A stretch of 64,000 bases of DNA. It comes from Vanessa cardui. Its lineage: Eukaryota > Arthropoda > Insecta > Lepidoptera > Nymphalidae. Position 1 is the first letter of the stretch. Every line of letters begins with the position of its first letter. The notes under the pieces were generated by a model. That model was not told where the DNA came from. It saw only the letters and a list, made by a program, of their open reading frames with translations, and ran no database searches. This document shows positions 48,901 through 60,410 of this stretch, one piece after another. The position numbers and the translations under genes are program-made. The DNA lies in assembly GCF_905220365.1 (NCBI RefSeq), contig NC_061140.1, positions 4,218,501 through 4,282,500 on the forward strand, given 5' to 3'.

Positions 48901-51900
48901 CAAAATTATTATTATTAAATTATAATTATTATAATTCACATTTAACAATGGGGCGTTAGAACAAATTGCTCAAACTGATGTCATCTACCCCATTTTTTAG
49001 AAACATATACACGTATAGCATCGGCAAAATTCGTAAAACCGATCACACCCGAATTAATGACGCTATCCCAAATTATCAATATTTATTTCATATGTGAATA
49101 CGATCTTTAAACAAACTTAATAACTTGTAATATCATATGACCTAATATATTCGTCAATTTGACGCGTCGATTTACATGCACTTGCTTTCTCGGGTTGAAC
49201 TGACGCGGGAAACAATAGCGACGAATAGCGTCGAATGGCGCGATAGGGAACTATTTCTATTGGTTGTGTAAATCGGCAGTAATCGGCTTTGTTATCATTC
49301 CATTGCATTTTCCGATGCTACATCTAATTTGTGTCGTACTATATATAAATTATAATAAAAATGTAAAACACATTAGACTACGTCAGCCAAAGGTTCTTTT
49401 TTTTGTGTGTTGTGTATTGCTGTTGGCCCTACTGGCCTTCACAGCGTCACCTGTCTTTCGGGCGAGAACTAATGTCCCCTGCCCTGAGGTTGAGCGCGGG
49501 GCTCTATATTAAAACTAAATTAAAACTAAAGTTCGTCCTGAGGATGTCTCCTATGAGATCGCACCTCGGCTCAGAACGAAATCGGAGGGGGAAAGCCAAA
49601 GGTTCATTTTCCATCTCTTTATATAGACGTCGTGTAAGTACTTATTTATATACGCAGCGCTCACCTGGCACTCGCAGTGCGCGATGATCGCGTCGCGCGA
49701 CACGGCGGCGGCCATGTCGGGGCACACGGGCGCGCCCAGCGCCACGCGCCCCGCGCCCGCCGCGCGGTAGCCCAGCGCCGCCAGCATGCTCTCCGCGCCC
49801 GACAGGTTCGCCTCCACTTCGTGCTTGTAGAACCCCGAGTACAGCTGCGCGGTATCACAATCGCATTAATACTGGGTGCAAGTATTGTACTAAATACACT
49901 TTGTTCATGAATCATAACCTAAAATACCTATAGTCTGAACCCATCTAAGAAGAAATGAATAAACCTTAGGTATACGTATTCCATCCTACAGTTTTTGATT
50001 TACATGTACGTAGTACGTACATATAAAAGTCCACTTAACTACACTTGTTCGACACGCATCCAATACACCTACTACGGGATTAAACTCAGTAAAACAACCG
50101 TTGCAAGGTGAACCGACTCACTTGAAAGAAAAAGCCCAGTATGTAAACAGGGCGACCCTTATATACTTTCCCGCGAACACAACGCTTGCGCGATTCAGAA
50201 ATGAGCTGCCGTTGCTTATGCTTACCGCCCATGACATATATGAAGATTCAGTTGACAACTTCACTAGCGCGATTCAGGATGAATCGTGACATGTTTTTGT
50301 GACATTCTATTTTATTGCATACATTTTATATTGTTATTCTTATTTTATATTATATAATATTTTAAACTTAAATATTATTTTATTAACATTTACATAAAAT
50401 GTGAGGCTTTAACAACACTTAACCAACTACACTTTGACTTCCAAACTTCGTTGATTTGTATTTTCTTTTCTCGTAATTTGAGTACACTATTCAGAAATTG
50501 GTACTGTGAGCAACATCACTTACTATAAATTCTCAAGCCATTTTAAAGAAAATACATTAGCCATTTTATTTTAAATTATTATTATTAATAAGTATGGGTT
50601 TGTTGGATCACTGGAATAACAGGAACACTGGATATCTCATTAAAACCGAAACACAGAAGTAATGTGTTGCTATTAGCATAACGGACCACTAGTTAACAAT
50701 GTCACCTATAAATCAAACTGTCAAAGCAGCAAACGAGACCTTTAGTGATATTGTTTTGCAGCTATTTATATTTATAAATATTAAAACAATACTATTTAAC
50801 GGATATATTGCGGCTAATCCTTTGACGAGCTTCACCTATGAAACAAGAACGGCGCATTATCGCTAACGAGTTAAAAGGCTTACTTAAATCTCATAAATGC
50901 TAACTTCTAAAGTGAAAATTATAGACTGGCCAGATGCTATCTATATAAGAAGACGTTATTTGAACTTTTCTTATACTAATTACAAAAATACCTTACTTTA
51001 GCAGCTACATAAGACATAATCTACTCTGGTTTAACTACTTATATCTTATTCATAATATTATATGTATATATTAAGAAATAATGAGGGCTATTTGCGTCTC
51101 CGTCACGGTCCCGTCGCGAGATTCCACCTACTTAACTGATGATCTCTTCTCAAGCTCCAAACATTAATTACTTTGAAACTTTCTTTAAACGAATGCAGAT
51201 TAAATATAAACGATAGACCATTTTTACTCGGTCTTTGTTCGAGCCTGTCTGAATATCATCTATCCACCTACTCGTCATAAACTCTACCGCCAAGCAGCAA
51301 TTCTTAGTGCATCTGTGTTTCGGTTTAAAGAGTGACTGAACCAATACTGGTTCAGTCTGTGTTTCGGTTTTAATGAGAGATCCAGTGTTCCAGTTATTCC
51401 AGTGTGATCCAACAAACCCATACTAGTCAATAATAATAATCTAAAATAAAATGGCTTACGTATTTTCTTTAAAATGGCTTGAGAATTTATTGTAAGTGAT
51501 GTTGCTCACAGTACCAATTTCTGAATAGTTATACAACTACAGGCTCAAGAGACATAACGTTTTAGTGCCCAAGATTTATTTCGCAATGTCGATTTCAGGA
51601 ATGGTTAATATTTCTCACAGCGACAATGTCTATGGGGATGACCACTTAATATGAAATGGCGTACTCGGTCGTGCACCTAAGACTTCGAAAAACATATATA
51701 AAAGTCAGCCGCACTTGCACAGCAAATGATATTACTTCAAAAGACCACTAATCTTCATGACCTATCATATTCATCTAACCGTCAACGGTTAATATCTATA
51801 AATGAAAATCAAAATAAGATACGTACTCGTATAACTCGATATTCCTTGCGCCAGGGTTGTGCGAGCAAATTTCCTGCATATCTAGCGATAGCGGCCCAGC

Positions 51901-54763
51901 CGATACCTGCCCGGTAGGCGCTGAAGTCCGGCAGCTCGTTAATCGTGCGCTGGAATACCTTCCCCGTCTCCGCTAAACCAAACTTGCACTCGTGGGGCAC
52001 TAACGTTAAGTATTCGAGGATATATCCTGAAATAAAACATCAACATCATCAACAGCCTGTAAATTCCCACTGCTAAAGGCAGGCTAAAAGGGCTAGTGGC
52101 CTCCTCTCCCTTTGAGGAGAAGGTTTGGAACATATTTCACCACGCTGTTCCAATTTAAAATTTGTCACATGCAGGTTTCTTCACGATGTTTCACCGCTGA
52201 GCACGAGATGAATTATAAAGACAAATTAAGTACATGAATCAGCAGTGCTTGCCTGGGTTTAAACCCGCAATCATCGATTAATACCACTGGGCCATCTCGA
52301 CTCTCTCAAAACATAATTAATAGTTTTCAACCGACTTCAGAAAGGAGGAGGCTATTAAAAAATAAGGAACCATATTACCAAACATTATCTTTAGATAGAA
52401 TAAACAAAGTCGCTTTCCGCTGTCTGTCCCTATGTATGCTTAGATCTTTAAAATAACGCAATGGATTTTGATGCGTTTTTTCTTATAGACAGAGTAATTC
52501 GAGAGGAAGGTATTGTATATAATACATGGACAATATAGTAAAGAAACACTGATAATTTTAAAAGATTCTAAAGTGATGTCGTAAATAAACAAATTCTGTA
52601 GTATATTTAGTATCAGCTTTGCATCTGTGCGAAGCCGGGGCGGGTCACTAGTATGTAATAAGTTTCCAGTTCAGCTTCGATCGCATGTAGAGAAGGTGTC
52701 AGGTATTTGGCAATAATCTGTGTCCTATCTCTACTGCTAATAAGTTTAGTTGAGTAGTTAAGACATGTTAAGACAAAACGTTACAAATATATCAACCCAT
52801 TTTCACATTTATAAATAGTTAGGGTACGTTTTTTTTGTATTAGTTTTTCATGTAATTAAGTGTGTACTGTTACGATCACATTTCTAGAGCATAACTTCTT
52901 AGTTATGGCAGCTTGCCAGTATATGGAAAAAGCTTTAATGAAGGTAAAGAAATTAAAACATTTTAATGTCCCATTTTTTGTTTAAGGCCTCCTCTCCATT
53001 TTACGTCAAGATTTGTAGTTATAGTGGTAGAATATCTCGCTGAAAATTAATACCTTTACAAAACTATAACTTCACCGCTGAGCAAGTGACAAAATAGAAA
53101 TAAGAAATACATTATAAAATACTAATAGCGCGTTTACACTTGATTCGGATTTAATAAGAATAGGCTATTTGACTGGTTTTTAAAATACATTTTATATTAT
53201 TTAGTAGAAGTTAAGGAACCCAGTAAAAGTTGTGTTTTTTTATTTCTAGGACATATTTGCCGAAATATATCATATTAAAAATTCCATATTTAAATAGCGC
53301 GCAAAAACGCTACTTGGACAATATGGCGCTGCAATGGAGTCGGTGACGTCACTTTCCTGTATTTTAATCTGTGGTACATATAGTAGAAAAGTTCATCATA
53401 AGCACGGCCAGTCAGGAGCGTTTTGTGTCACGTGACAAACGTTTGAATAAATGCATTTTTATTTATGGATTTTTGAATAAATTAAGTATTATTTTCAACT
53501 TTCGTTAGTAAATTTAAGCCATTTTTAAACTCATAATATATACTGATTACAATAATTCACAATTTATTTTTCGCATTGTCAAATAGCGTATTGTAATTGC
53601 TTCCTTGATCGCATAACATACTTGGAGCACTTTAAATCACCATCATCACCTATTTATCGACATCGTCCCAACGCTATATGACAGTTACATACACGCGTAC
53701 AAAAGATTTGTATAGAGATACACATATATGATAATTCAGCGCTTCTTGTTCTGATTCGAAACTGCATTATTCAATTAAGAGACACGCGTTCTAACCGGTG
53801 AGCCATCTCGGCGTTGTTAATTAACAATTATGAATGCGAAAGTTTCTTTATATGGATATATTCTGTTAGTCATTCTCAATAATAAGACGAACTCTAATGA
53901 GCGTAGAATACGATTACATTCGTATACCAAACGAATAAGACATATTTTATGAAGTTGAACACCTTTAGGCGCGTTATGAAATAAAATATGAATTAAATCA
54001 TTAAAAAAGGTCTTTAATTGCGCTTGGAAAGTTAGTAGTCCATTAACCTCAAGTATTCTTTAAAATGTATTAATATATTTGTTAATTATTAATTATAAAA
54101 CGTTACAAAAACATTTAAAGGTAGAAATAAGAATACAGATATATACAACACGGTATATACAGAATAAAATTATAATCCACATTACATTTAAGCATTTAAG
54201 GTATTAGGTTATATGCCCTTTATCATTTTCTGTGTCCCTGACGACGTATATATGCAAATTTTCACTGATATCGATTGAAAAAGTTGAGGCGAAAAAGAGC
54301 AACTATGAAACAAACTGACTTTAGTATATTTACTAGATGTGCCTGCGACCTTGTACGCGTTTGAATTTAACAATATTATTGTAGCCTAAGTTACTCCTTA
54401 TTATATCAGTTATCTGCCAGTGAAAGTGTTTTCAAAATCGGTCCAGCCGTTCCAGAGATTAGCCAGAACAAACAGACAGACAGAAAAAAATGTAAAAAAT
54501 GTTATTTTGGTATATGTACATACATATGCATTGAGTTCAAAAAGGGCTATTTTAATATTACAAACAGACACTCCAATTTTATTATATTTATAGATACTAT
54601 TAGCTAATAAGTTACCTTCTAGCTTCTTCTTCTGTTGTAGTTTCTCAGGGCTATCATCGATCTCTAGATAACTGTAGTGCGCGTCCTCAATGCGTCGCCA
54701 CAAGGCCGGTAGACGCTCCCTTAACACCGAGTCCCCCATGCCCACGCACGAAGTCATAACCAT
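45972..54763 (-). CDS. tamo: Tamo / SPATA2-family protein, six coding exons
   Basis: Coding exons (minus): 54763-54616, 52026-51827, 49844-49665, 48419-48287, 47973-46777 and 46360-45972; 2247 nt, 748 aa, all phases consistent. Residues about 1-220 form the SPATA2-type PUB-like region, with the signature QPWRKEYRVIRLYSGFY across the exon 2/3 join. The middle is Pro/Tyr/Met-rich, then charged, with a Lys/Glu coiled-coil-like stretch (KLEQEQKRAKQLAKKQIEEK). The C-terminus has a RanBP2-type zinc finger (W682; C684, C687, C698, C701) and a second Cys4 finger (C720, C723, C734, C737). In Drosophila, Tamo affects nuclear import of Dorsal; in mammals SPATA2 links CYLD to LUBAC. An in-frame TAA precedes ATG 54763. 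Exons 3, 4 and 6 are strongly GC-rich. The exon 2 donor is taken as GTACGT, which best fits the family; GTTATA 6 nt earlier is also in frame. Confidence 0.87.
46470..46762 (+). repeat. LINE (RTE-like) reverse-transcriptase C-terminal fragment in tamo intron 5
   Basis: Plus-strand text reads WYGHIMRRNEDHVVSKVLS, then RGRGRAKKR, the well-known C-terminus of endonuclease/reverse-transcriptase elements. It is interrupted by stops. It ends with AAATTGGGAGAAAGGCAGGA. Antisense to tamo. A reverse copy is at 60411-60662. Confidence 0.75.
48435..48860. repeat. Unclassified dispersed repeat, copy 1 (tamo intron 3)
   Basis: Aligns over more than 400 bases with 53158-53600 in the same orientation, from AATAGGCTATTTGACT to CACAATTTATTTTTCGCA. 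It contains GGTGACGTCAC and TGTCACGTGACA palindromes and AATAGCGCGCAAAAACGCTA. No coding capacity and no terminal repeats found. Confidence 0.75.
50101..50289 (+). other. Unassigned 62-codon reading frame in tamo intron 2
   Basis: GC-richer than its surroundings, with normal-looking protein text (RFRNELPLLMLTAHDIYEDS). It might be a transposon protein fragment. No splice, promoter or family evidence, so it is reported only as an observation. Confidence 0.2.
50486..50659 (+). repeat. Unclassified repeat, left arm of a large inverted pair
   Basis: Near-exact reverse complement of 51357-51529. Landmarks are CAGAAATTGGTACTGTGAGC, CTCAAGCCATTTTAAAGAAA and TAAAACCGAAACACAGA. Confidence 0.85.
51270..51660 (+). 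repeat. Dispersed repeat interrupted by a second repeat
   Basis: The outer parts match 42312-42600 (CTACCGCCAAGCAGCA, GTTTCGGTTTAAAGAGTGA; then ACTACAGGCTCAAGAGACAT and CAATGTCTATGGGGATGACC). The inner 51350-51531 is foreign and is the right arm of the inverted pair with 50486-50659. Confidence 0.7.
51357..51529 (-). repeat. Unclassified repeat, right arm of a large inverted pair
   Basis: Reverse complement of 50486-50659, nested inside the dispersed repeat at 51270-51660. Confidence 0.85.
52036..52310 (-). mobile_element. tRNA-derived SINE, minus orientation, in tamo intron 1
   Basis: Reverse complement of the 15324-15620 family. The tail GCCTGTAAATTCCCACTGCT is on the left; the B-box complement GGGTTTAAACCC and head CCACTGGGCCATCTCGACTC are on the right. 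It lies 10 bases upstream of tamo exon 2 and so sits in sense with the gene. Confidence 0.85.
52400..52652 (+). mobile_element. Helitron-like non-autonomous element
   Basis: Matches 1231-1480 and ends CGAAGCCGGGGCGGGTCACTAGT. Lies in tamo intron 1. Confidence 0.65.
53158..53600. repeat. Unclassified dispersed repeat, copy 2 (tamo intron 1)
   Basis: Direct repeat of 48435-48860 with small insertions and deletions. The CGGTGACGTCAC and GTGTCACGTGACAAACG palindromes are preserved in both. Confidence 0.75.
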
Positions 54764-54792
54764 CACAATATCGTAATGTTACCGAGTGAAAA
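54616..54792 (-). other. tamo: First coding exon of tamo with its 5' UTR start
   Basis: The exon begins after TTATTTTCAG at 54792, giving 29 bases of leader before ATG 54763. The splice to an upstream leader exon at 57356 is inferred. The GTG at 54766 just before the ATG is not a plausible animal start. Confidence 0.7.
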
Positions 54793-55014
54793 CTGAAAAT
54801 AAATTCCATAAATCCAATTATTATTTATTTACAACCAAGAAACTATTTGTATAACTACATATAACGAAAAAGTAACGAGGACGTTCGTTAAATATACTTT
54901 ATTAAACAATCATAATTGTGTATTTCAGATAAGTTCATTGTACAGCATTAGTTGATTTTTATTTACTTTACGATTTGTTTGGATTTGTTAATGTTGATTA
55001 CAAGATATTCAAGT

Positions 55015-55275
55015 AACAAGATGGACATTTGAGGTAGCAAGCGTAAATGGGCAAATGACCTCCTTTCCAGAGGAAGTAAAGATTTGGCCGTCGATGTCGA
55101 GTTGATGGCCGTCGATGTCAATTCATGCGAATTGTACAAGTTCCTCACGACGTTTTCTTTCACCTCTGAATACAAATGAATATCGAATAAGGTCAGTGGT
55201 TCATGTACGGATTTAACATTAGTAATATCCTTCTGAAATCCACGCGTTCCTTCCACTGGGCCACCTCAGCTTCGA
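55015..55275 (-). repeat. Decayed tRNA-SINE copy in the tamo leader intron
   Basis: Keeps CCACTGGGCCACCTCAGC (complement of the A-box head), CGCGTTC, CCTCACGACGTTTTC and ACCTCCTTTCCAGAGG in the right order. It also has a private tandem duplication of GGCCGTCGATGTC. Confidence 0.55.
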
Positions 55276-57355
55276 TACGCATGACGATAAAAACACTGGA
55301 CAGATTTGAATGTAATCCGCATCAACGATAAGGTAGATAAACATGATAAATGTTTTTCTAATGGATCAAAAAGTTACGTGAACCAAGGTCAGAATCGACC
55401 TACAATAATACAATTTATCGAAAAATATTAAACAACAATAATTTGATATCAGTATATTTCATTGTGATTATTATTAAGAGTTCTTGAATCCACACCTCTC
55501 GAAATCGTAACTGCACTATAATTGCAACTGAACAATGTTTTAAAAGCTTCGCAATCTGTTGTACATATTATATCAAATTATATTTTTAAGAGCACTTACG
55601 AAATGTCACTTCCTATTCGAAAAATACTCAGTTTTTTTTGTGAAATTTATAAAAATACATGTGGATGTATACAGTTGATTAAAAATAATCTGTCGAGAAA
55701 TTGATGTAAACTAAATCCAACATTTAATGCTCATAATATAATCTTTGAAATTTTAAAATGGATTCACTACAAAATTATTATAGTATTAAATTCAATTCAT
55801 TTATATATACAAAAATACAATAAATTTTGATAACTATTGAATAAATCATTACCAATTTTGAATTGATTATTTATTAAATCACAAATCAAAGGTTAATTAG
55901 ATGTCCAGAATCAAAACAGACTGACAACAAACAATACATCCATAGAAGCAAAACCATGACAACGCAGGCCATTATCAAACTGTCTGCTGTGTTGTATATA
56001 AATGAGGTGTGGTTGTTATCAAAGCTATCACTCAATGAATCACGGAGGAGTACAATGCACTTTTACATGATTCATCGCAATCAATTTAAAGGTTCAATCA
56101 ATATAAAATTGTTATCTTTGATTTTCTTTTTTTTGTAATAATTCTTTCATTGTAGCTTCTACAATGAAAGAGACAATGGTAGAGAATTATTTGGCATTAA
56201 GATTTTCTTCTTTGGTGTATATATATTTTACACATTGTTCAATTAATTATTAATCAATAAATAAATTACTATGTTCTGTTTTATCTGTATTTAATCCATT
56301 AAAAAGTTCATTCATCAGTCTTATTTATAAAATTAGTTATAATTATGTCAAACATAAGTTGTTGTGTCACCCTAAATAATAAATACATAAGTACAAAAGA
56401 ATGAATGTTTATCTTTAAGTTTTTTATTTATAAGTGTCACTATCATCATTTACTTATTATTATTTCTTCATTCACCAATCAACACGCAAAAATTGAATTA
56501 GTATTTCGGTTATGACCTTCTTTCTATTCCCTGTCTATTTTTATTCTTTTCTTACCTTATTGTCATTGTAGTTGTCTTATCTATACATAGTATCATCTTT
56601 ATTTATATTATTTATATTTATATTATAATTCTTTATTTATATTATAATTCAATATATAAATCAGCAAAGGTAATGTATGTTCGAATGTACCAGTTTTGAA
56701 TCTCAATTTAATAAATAATATAAAGTTTACTAACTCTAAGCCTTTAAGAAATTACAGTATTACCCAGTGATTATATAGATTTAAAGATAATCATATAAAA
56801 TTAGAATTGTTCTTTACTTTTATTTTATTTTTAAAAAGGGAAAACTGTGTTTAAATAAATAAAGACTTATTTTAATCCTCTTTTTACAAAAATTCAAGTA
56901 TATTACTATTGACTTCAATAGGGCTGTTTATAATAAGAATTTAAACAAAGCACATTTTATATAATTCATAGTAAATATAGTATACCAGTTAATAGTTAAT
57001 TGCTATCAGTAATATATTAGTACTTTATCACAGTATTTACATTATATCTAAATAATACTTAATGTTCTTATAATGTAAGCTACAATTAATCAATTTACAA
57101 GTTACATTGTTAATAATAAGCATATATGTTGGTCAAACGCAATTATTTATGTATAGTTTTGTATATTTCTTTCGCGTAGTAAAAAGTAAATAAGGAAACA
57201 TGCGCATTTGAGTTCGTGTAATTAAAAATAATAGTGAAGTTACACATGTGGTACGAACAGTGGAATAAATATCGAATACCTAGCAGGAAGTGGACTAGAA
57301 CGATTAGTTTTAATGCTAATTACGCTTAAATGATAATTAAACCCGTATTACTCAC
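55276..57355. other. Leader intron of tamo, AT-rich, nothing recognised
   Basis: No coding sequence. A short hairpin, TCTTTCATTGTAG paired with CTACAATGAAAGA around CTT, lies at 56143-56171. Confidence 0.45.
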
Positions 57356-57430
57356 CTTGTAGGAAGACATTCTTTGCTAGACGTCAAAATATATTTCAAT
57401 GCACCGAATCAGCGAATGTAGAGCGGACAA
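57356..57430 (-). other. tamo: Probable 5' leader exon of tamo with a short upstream ORF
   Basis: A strong donor, TACAAG|GTGAGTAA, ends at 57356. An ATG at 57370 in good context opens MSSYK. Spliced to 54792 it continues FSLGNITIL and stops at TGA 54765-54763. That stop overlaps the tamo ATG by one base (TGATG). The 5' limit is approximate, and no TATA box is evident. Confidence 0.5.
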
Positions 57431-57959
57431 AAATAGTACACCAAAAATAACAAAGAGGGTTTGATCTATATTCCAAATATAATCCAAATATCGTCATAAA
57501 ATTATTCTTGTATTTCTAATTTGAACTAAGATACACATTACAAGATAGTCGCGGAATTTAATACCGATAAGAAAAAATGGTAAAACAAAATTGAGAGAAT
57601 TTTGTTTTGACGTTTCTCTGTGTTAGACAGACGTAAAACGACAGCAAATAGCAAATAGTTCAAGACAGTTGCCAGCTACAAGATAACTTTACCCCTAAAA
57701 ATACTATTACATACTTTTAAGACACTTTACGGACCTTTAAAATATTAAATTTCTGAAAGAAACTCGAAAAGGCTACTAAATAATTTATGCTAAATGTAAT
57801 CGTGAAAATAGTGCAATATCAAATGAATACAACTTGTAATATTTGATTTACATAATCCATTATTGAAAAACCTTTATAATCGCCGACATTTAAACGCCAA
57901 TTTTTTCGCGAATCAACATAATGAATATTATTTTGAATCCCTCACAATCAGACATATTG
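57431..57959. other. Upstream region of tamo, no gene seen
   Basis: AT-rich. It could hold the tamo promoter on the minus strand. Confidence 0.35.
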
Positions 57960-58560
57960 ATTGGTCTCCGACTGGGAACACCGCTGTGTTCTGAGCACAG
58001 GTGCCCGTGTGGAAAGGAGCTAGACTCTTTCAGTTTACATGGTCTCTTTTGCCCAAGGAGTTCTTTTCCGCCACGGTTCTCTTAATGACATAATAAACAG
58101 GGCTCTTGCCACCATCGACGTTCCTGCTCTTACTGAGCCTCTTGGAATTAGTCGTGATGATGGTAAGAGACCTGATGGATTAACATTGGTTTCCTGGGCA
58201 CGAGGTCGGGCCCTTGTGTGGGACGCTACATGTGTTGACACGTTGGCCCCATCTCATATCCGAGAAACAATGTTAAGAGCCGGTGCCGCTGCGGAAAAAG
58301 CTGAAGCAAAAAAAAGAACTAAATATTCGTGTATTATATCTAATTATTTTTTTGTTCCATTTGCTGTCGAAACGCTTGGCCCTTGGAGTAGTGGTGCAGA
58401 AAACTTCATCAAAAGTATAATACCTCGCCTCATTGCCTCCACTGGTAACAGGGGGGCTGGTTCGTTTTGTTGCCCAGAGGGTCGGAATTGCGATTCAACG
58501 GGGAAATGCTGCTAGCGTTCTTGCCACCATTCCACGCGGTCAAGATTTATACAGCAACTA
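57960..58560 (+). pseudogene. Retroelement-derived protein fragment, frameshifted
   Basis: Three frames must be joined to follow the text. The first reads HRCPCGKELDSFSLHGLFC. After a shift near 58040 comes FRHGSLNDIINRAL and then REDGKRPDG-like text (SRDDGKRPDGLTLVSWARGR, WDATCVDTLAPSHI, FVPFAVETLGPW). After another shift near 58465 comes AQRVGIAIQRGNAASVLATI to TAG 58560. This Cys/His-plus-nuclease-like segment recurs widely in repetitive animal genes as the C-terminal part of reverse-transcriptase proteins. The family is recognised by pattern only and the clade is not assigned. Confidence 0.65.
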
Positions 58561-58913
58561 GTTTTAGTTCATATTTGTATATATATTTAAGCATTTAATG
58601 TTTTTAATTATTATGTTAATAAATGTTTCCTCACAAGTGAGTTTTCATTGTTAGTGTATAATGTTCAATATTTTGTTAATTTTGTTAAGAAATATTTTCC
58701 CAAAATCTTTATAGTTTTCCATTAGTTTACTGTCAAATCTCCAAATTTGTAATTAAAAAACATTAATTATACATTTAGTTTTTCTATTTATAATTACATT
58801 ACATTTTAAAAATAAAAAGCACATTGCTGTCTATTTTATTGAATTTTGACACTTATAGTATGTCGCCTTAAATTTATACATGAAAAATATATTGGAATTT
58901 TGAAAATAGAAAA
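58561..58913. other. Intergenic, AT-rich
   Basis: Short spacer before the 125-aa gene; no clear TATA box. Confidence 0.35.
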
Positions 58914-60303
58914 ATGGTTAAATACAATTTATTTAAAGATATATTACGACAAGAAGAAATAGACAAATTTTTCGATGTAAGTATCGTGTGATTGACGCAA
59001 TGTGTTTACTATTGCTGTACTTGAATAATTAAATACATGTTATGTGGGGAATTTTTCATGACTGACATGACTGGATTTGATTAGGACGGGCTGCTCCGGT
59101 CCTAATCACAATAAGCCTATGTGTGCAAACCGTATTCTAACGATCTCCTCTACATCCTTCCTACAAAATATTATTAAGAGACCTAGTGTGCCTCACCGAT
59201 AATTGAATCATTATCGACGAGACGCCCCCCCATTAGGTAACGGACTGGACTGGACTGGACTATTTACACCTTCTGCGCCGTGGATTAAATAAAATAAAAT
59301 ATGCTGTTGAAGGGCTGTCTTAAATATGGCCATTAGTTATATACTAAATTGTATTCAAAATATGTATTATTATCACTATACATATATGTATATTATATTG
59401 TCTTGTTTTAATTATTCATTACACCATTATAGCGATTTTATTTATTATTACCAAGAGCTAAACATAGCAATTATTGCATACTGTTAAATTTATGTGTAAT
59501 TAATCAAATGCAACAAACAAGCATTACTCACTCACATTAACTAGCACGAGTGAAGGACGCTTATAGTTAAAACATTGCTTAAAATACGCTTAAACATCTA
59601 AAACAAATTAATTAGATTATATTTGTTAAGTTTATATTGTTAAAAATTAAGTAATTTAACGTTGTGGACAACAGTGATAGATTTATAAAGCCAAGTGATG
59701 ATTTGTAAAAAATATAAGACATATTCGATGCAATATGGCAACATTACATAACGTCAACATAAAGTTATAACAATTAGCAGTTTGCAGCGCCAAATACAAA
59801 ATTCACAGTTTTTACTCCAATAGATGGATATTTATTTTGTAGACAATGCTAGACAACATGAGATCGAAACATTTTATGAAGTATGTGGTACATTATTTTT
59901 AATATGTAACTTTATAAAACTGTCACGGTTTATTCATTAATAATTGCATCGATTTTTAGGCTTGTCAACGACACAGGGACTACTATAGAGGCTATCCAAA
60001 AGCGCATCATCCCTTGATGTACTTTAAAGATCCGGAATACATGTGGCAATGTCCGCCAGAGATGTCACCGTAATATGAAAAATATAATTATTTATCTTTA
60101 TTATTTGATTTATATAATGCTTATTTACTTCGTCTTTTTTTAATTCCAGAACATATTTGTCGTTCCCGATGTACCATGTGAAGTATAAGCAACCAGTTGT
60201 GCTGCCAGGTAACACTGGTAGGACTAGTGGTTTCCCCGCGCTACCCAGCCGTACACTCGCCGGGCGCTTTAACAAAGCAGCCTGTAAAGCCTTTATTAGA
60301 TGA
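58914..60303 (+). CDS. Uncharacterised 125-aa protein, four exons
   Basis: Exons are 58914-58976, 59824-59880, 59960-60063 and 60150-60303 (63, 57, 104 and 154 nt; 378 nt). Phases are 0, 0 and 2, with donors GTAAGT, GTATGT and a weak GTCACC, and acceptors CAATAG, TTTTAG and TTCCAG. The protein begins MVKYNLFKDILRQEEIDKFF. It continues with an acidic/aromatic middle (CQRHRDYYRGYPKAHHPLMY, DPEYMWQCPPE) and ends in a basic Gly/Pro-rich tail (GRFNKAACKAFIR). There is no signal peptide, membrane segment or known domain. AATAAA follows at 60349. If the weak third donor is not used, exon 3 runs to TAA 60070 and gives a shorter form ending MSP. Small Tyr/Trp/Pro-rich proteins like this include many ciliary and sperm proteins, but that is only a resemblance. 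Confidence 0.65.
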
Positions 60304-60348
60304 TCTGTGTAAATTTTTCAACGATATTTTGTACAATACCTATTTCGT

Positions 60349-60354
60349 AATAAA
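60349..60354 (+). terminator. Polyadenylation signal AATAAA
   Basis: 46 bases after the stop of the 125-aa gene. Confidence 0.6.
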
Positions 60355-60410
60355 ATTACGCATTTAATGTAAATTGTTTTATTTAATTCATAAATATATC
60401 AGTAAACACA

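Noticed and set aside
54410..54766. ORF beginning at GTG 54766 and running past 54616
   Set aside because: GTG is not used as a start in animal nuclear genes; ATG 54763 follows an in-frame TAA. The frame beyond 54616 is intron (donor AAG|GTAACT).
58914..60020. Splicing of exon 58914-58976 to the TTTTGTAG acceptor at 59840
   Set aside because: It would read TMLDNMRSKHFMK and then a short tail stopping near 60016, abandoning the frame supported by the last two exons. The CAATAG acceptor at 59823 joins in phase 0 and keeps one continuous frame to 60303.
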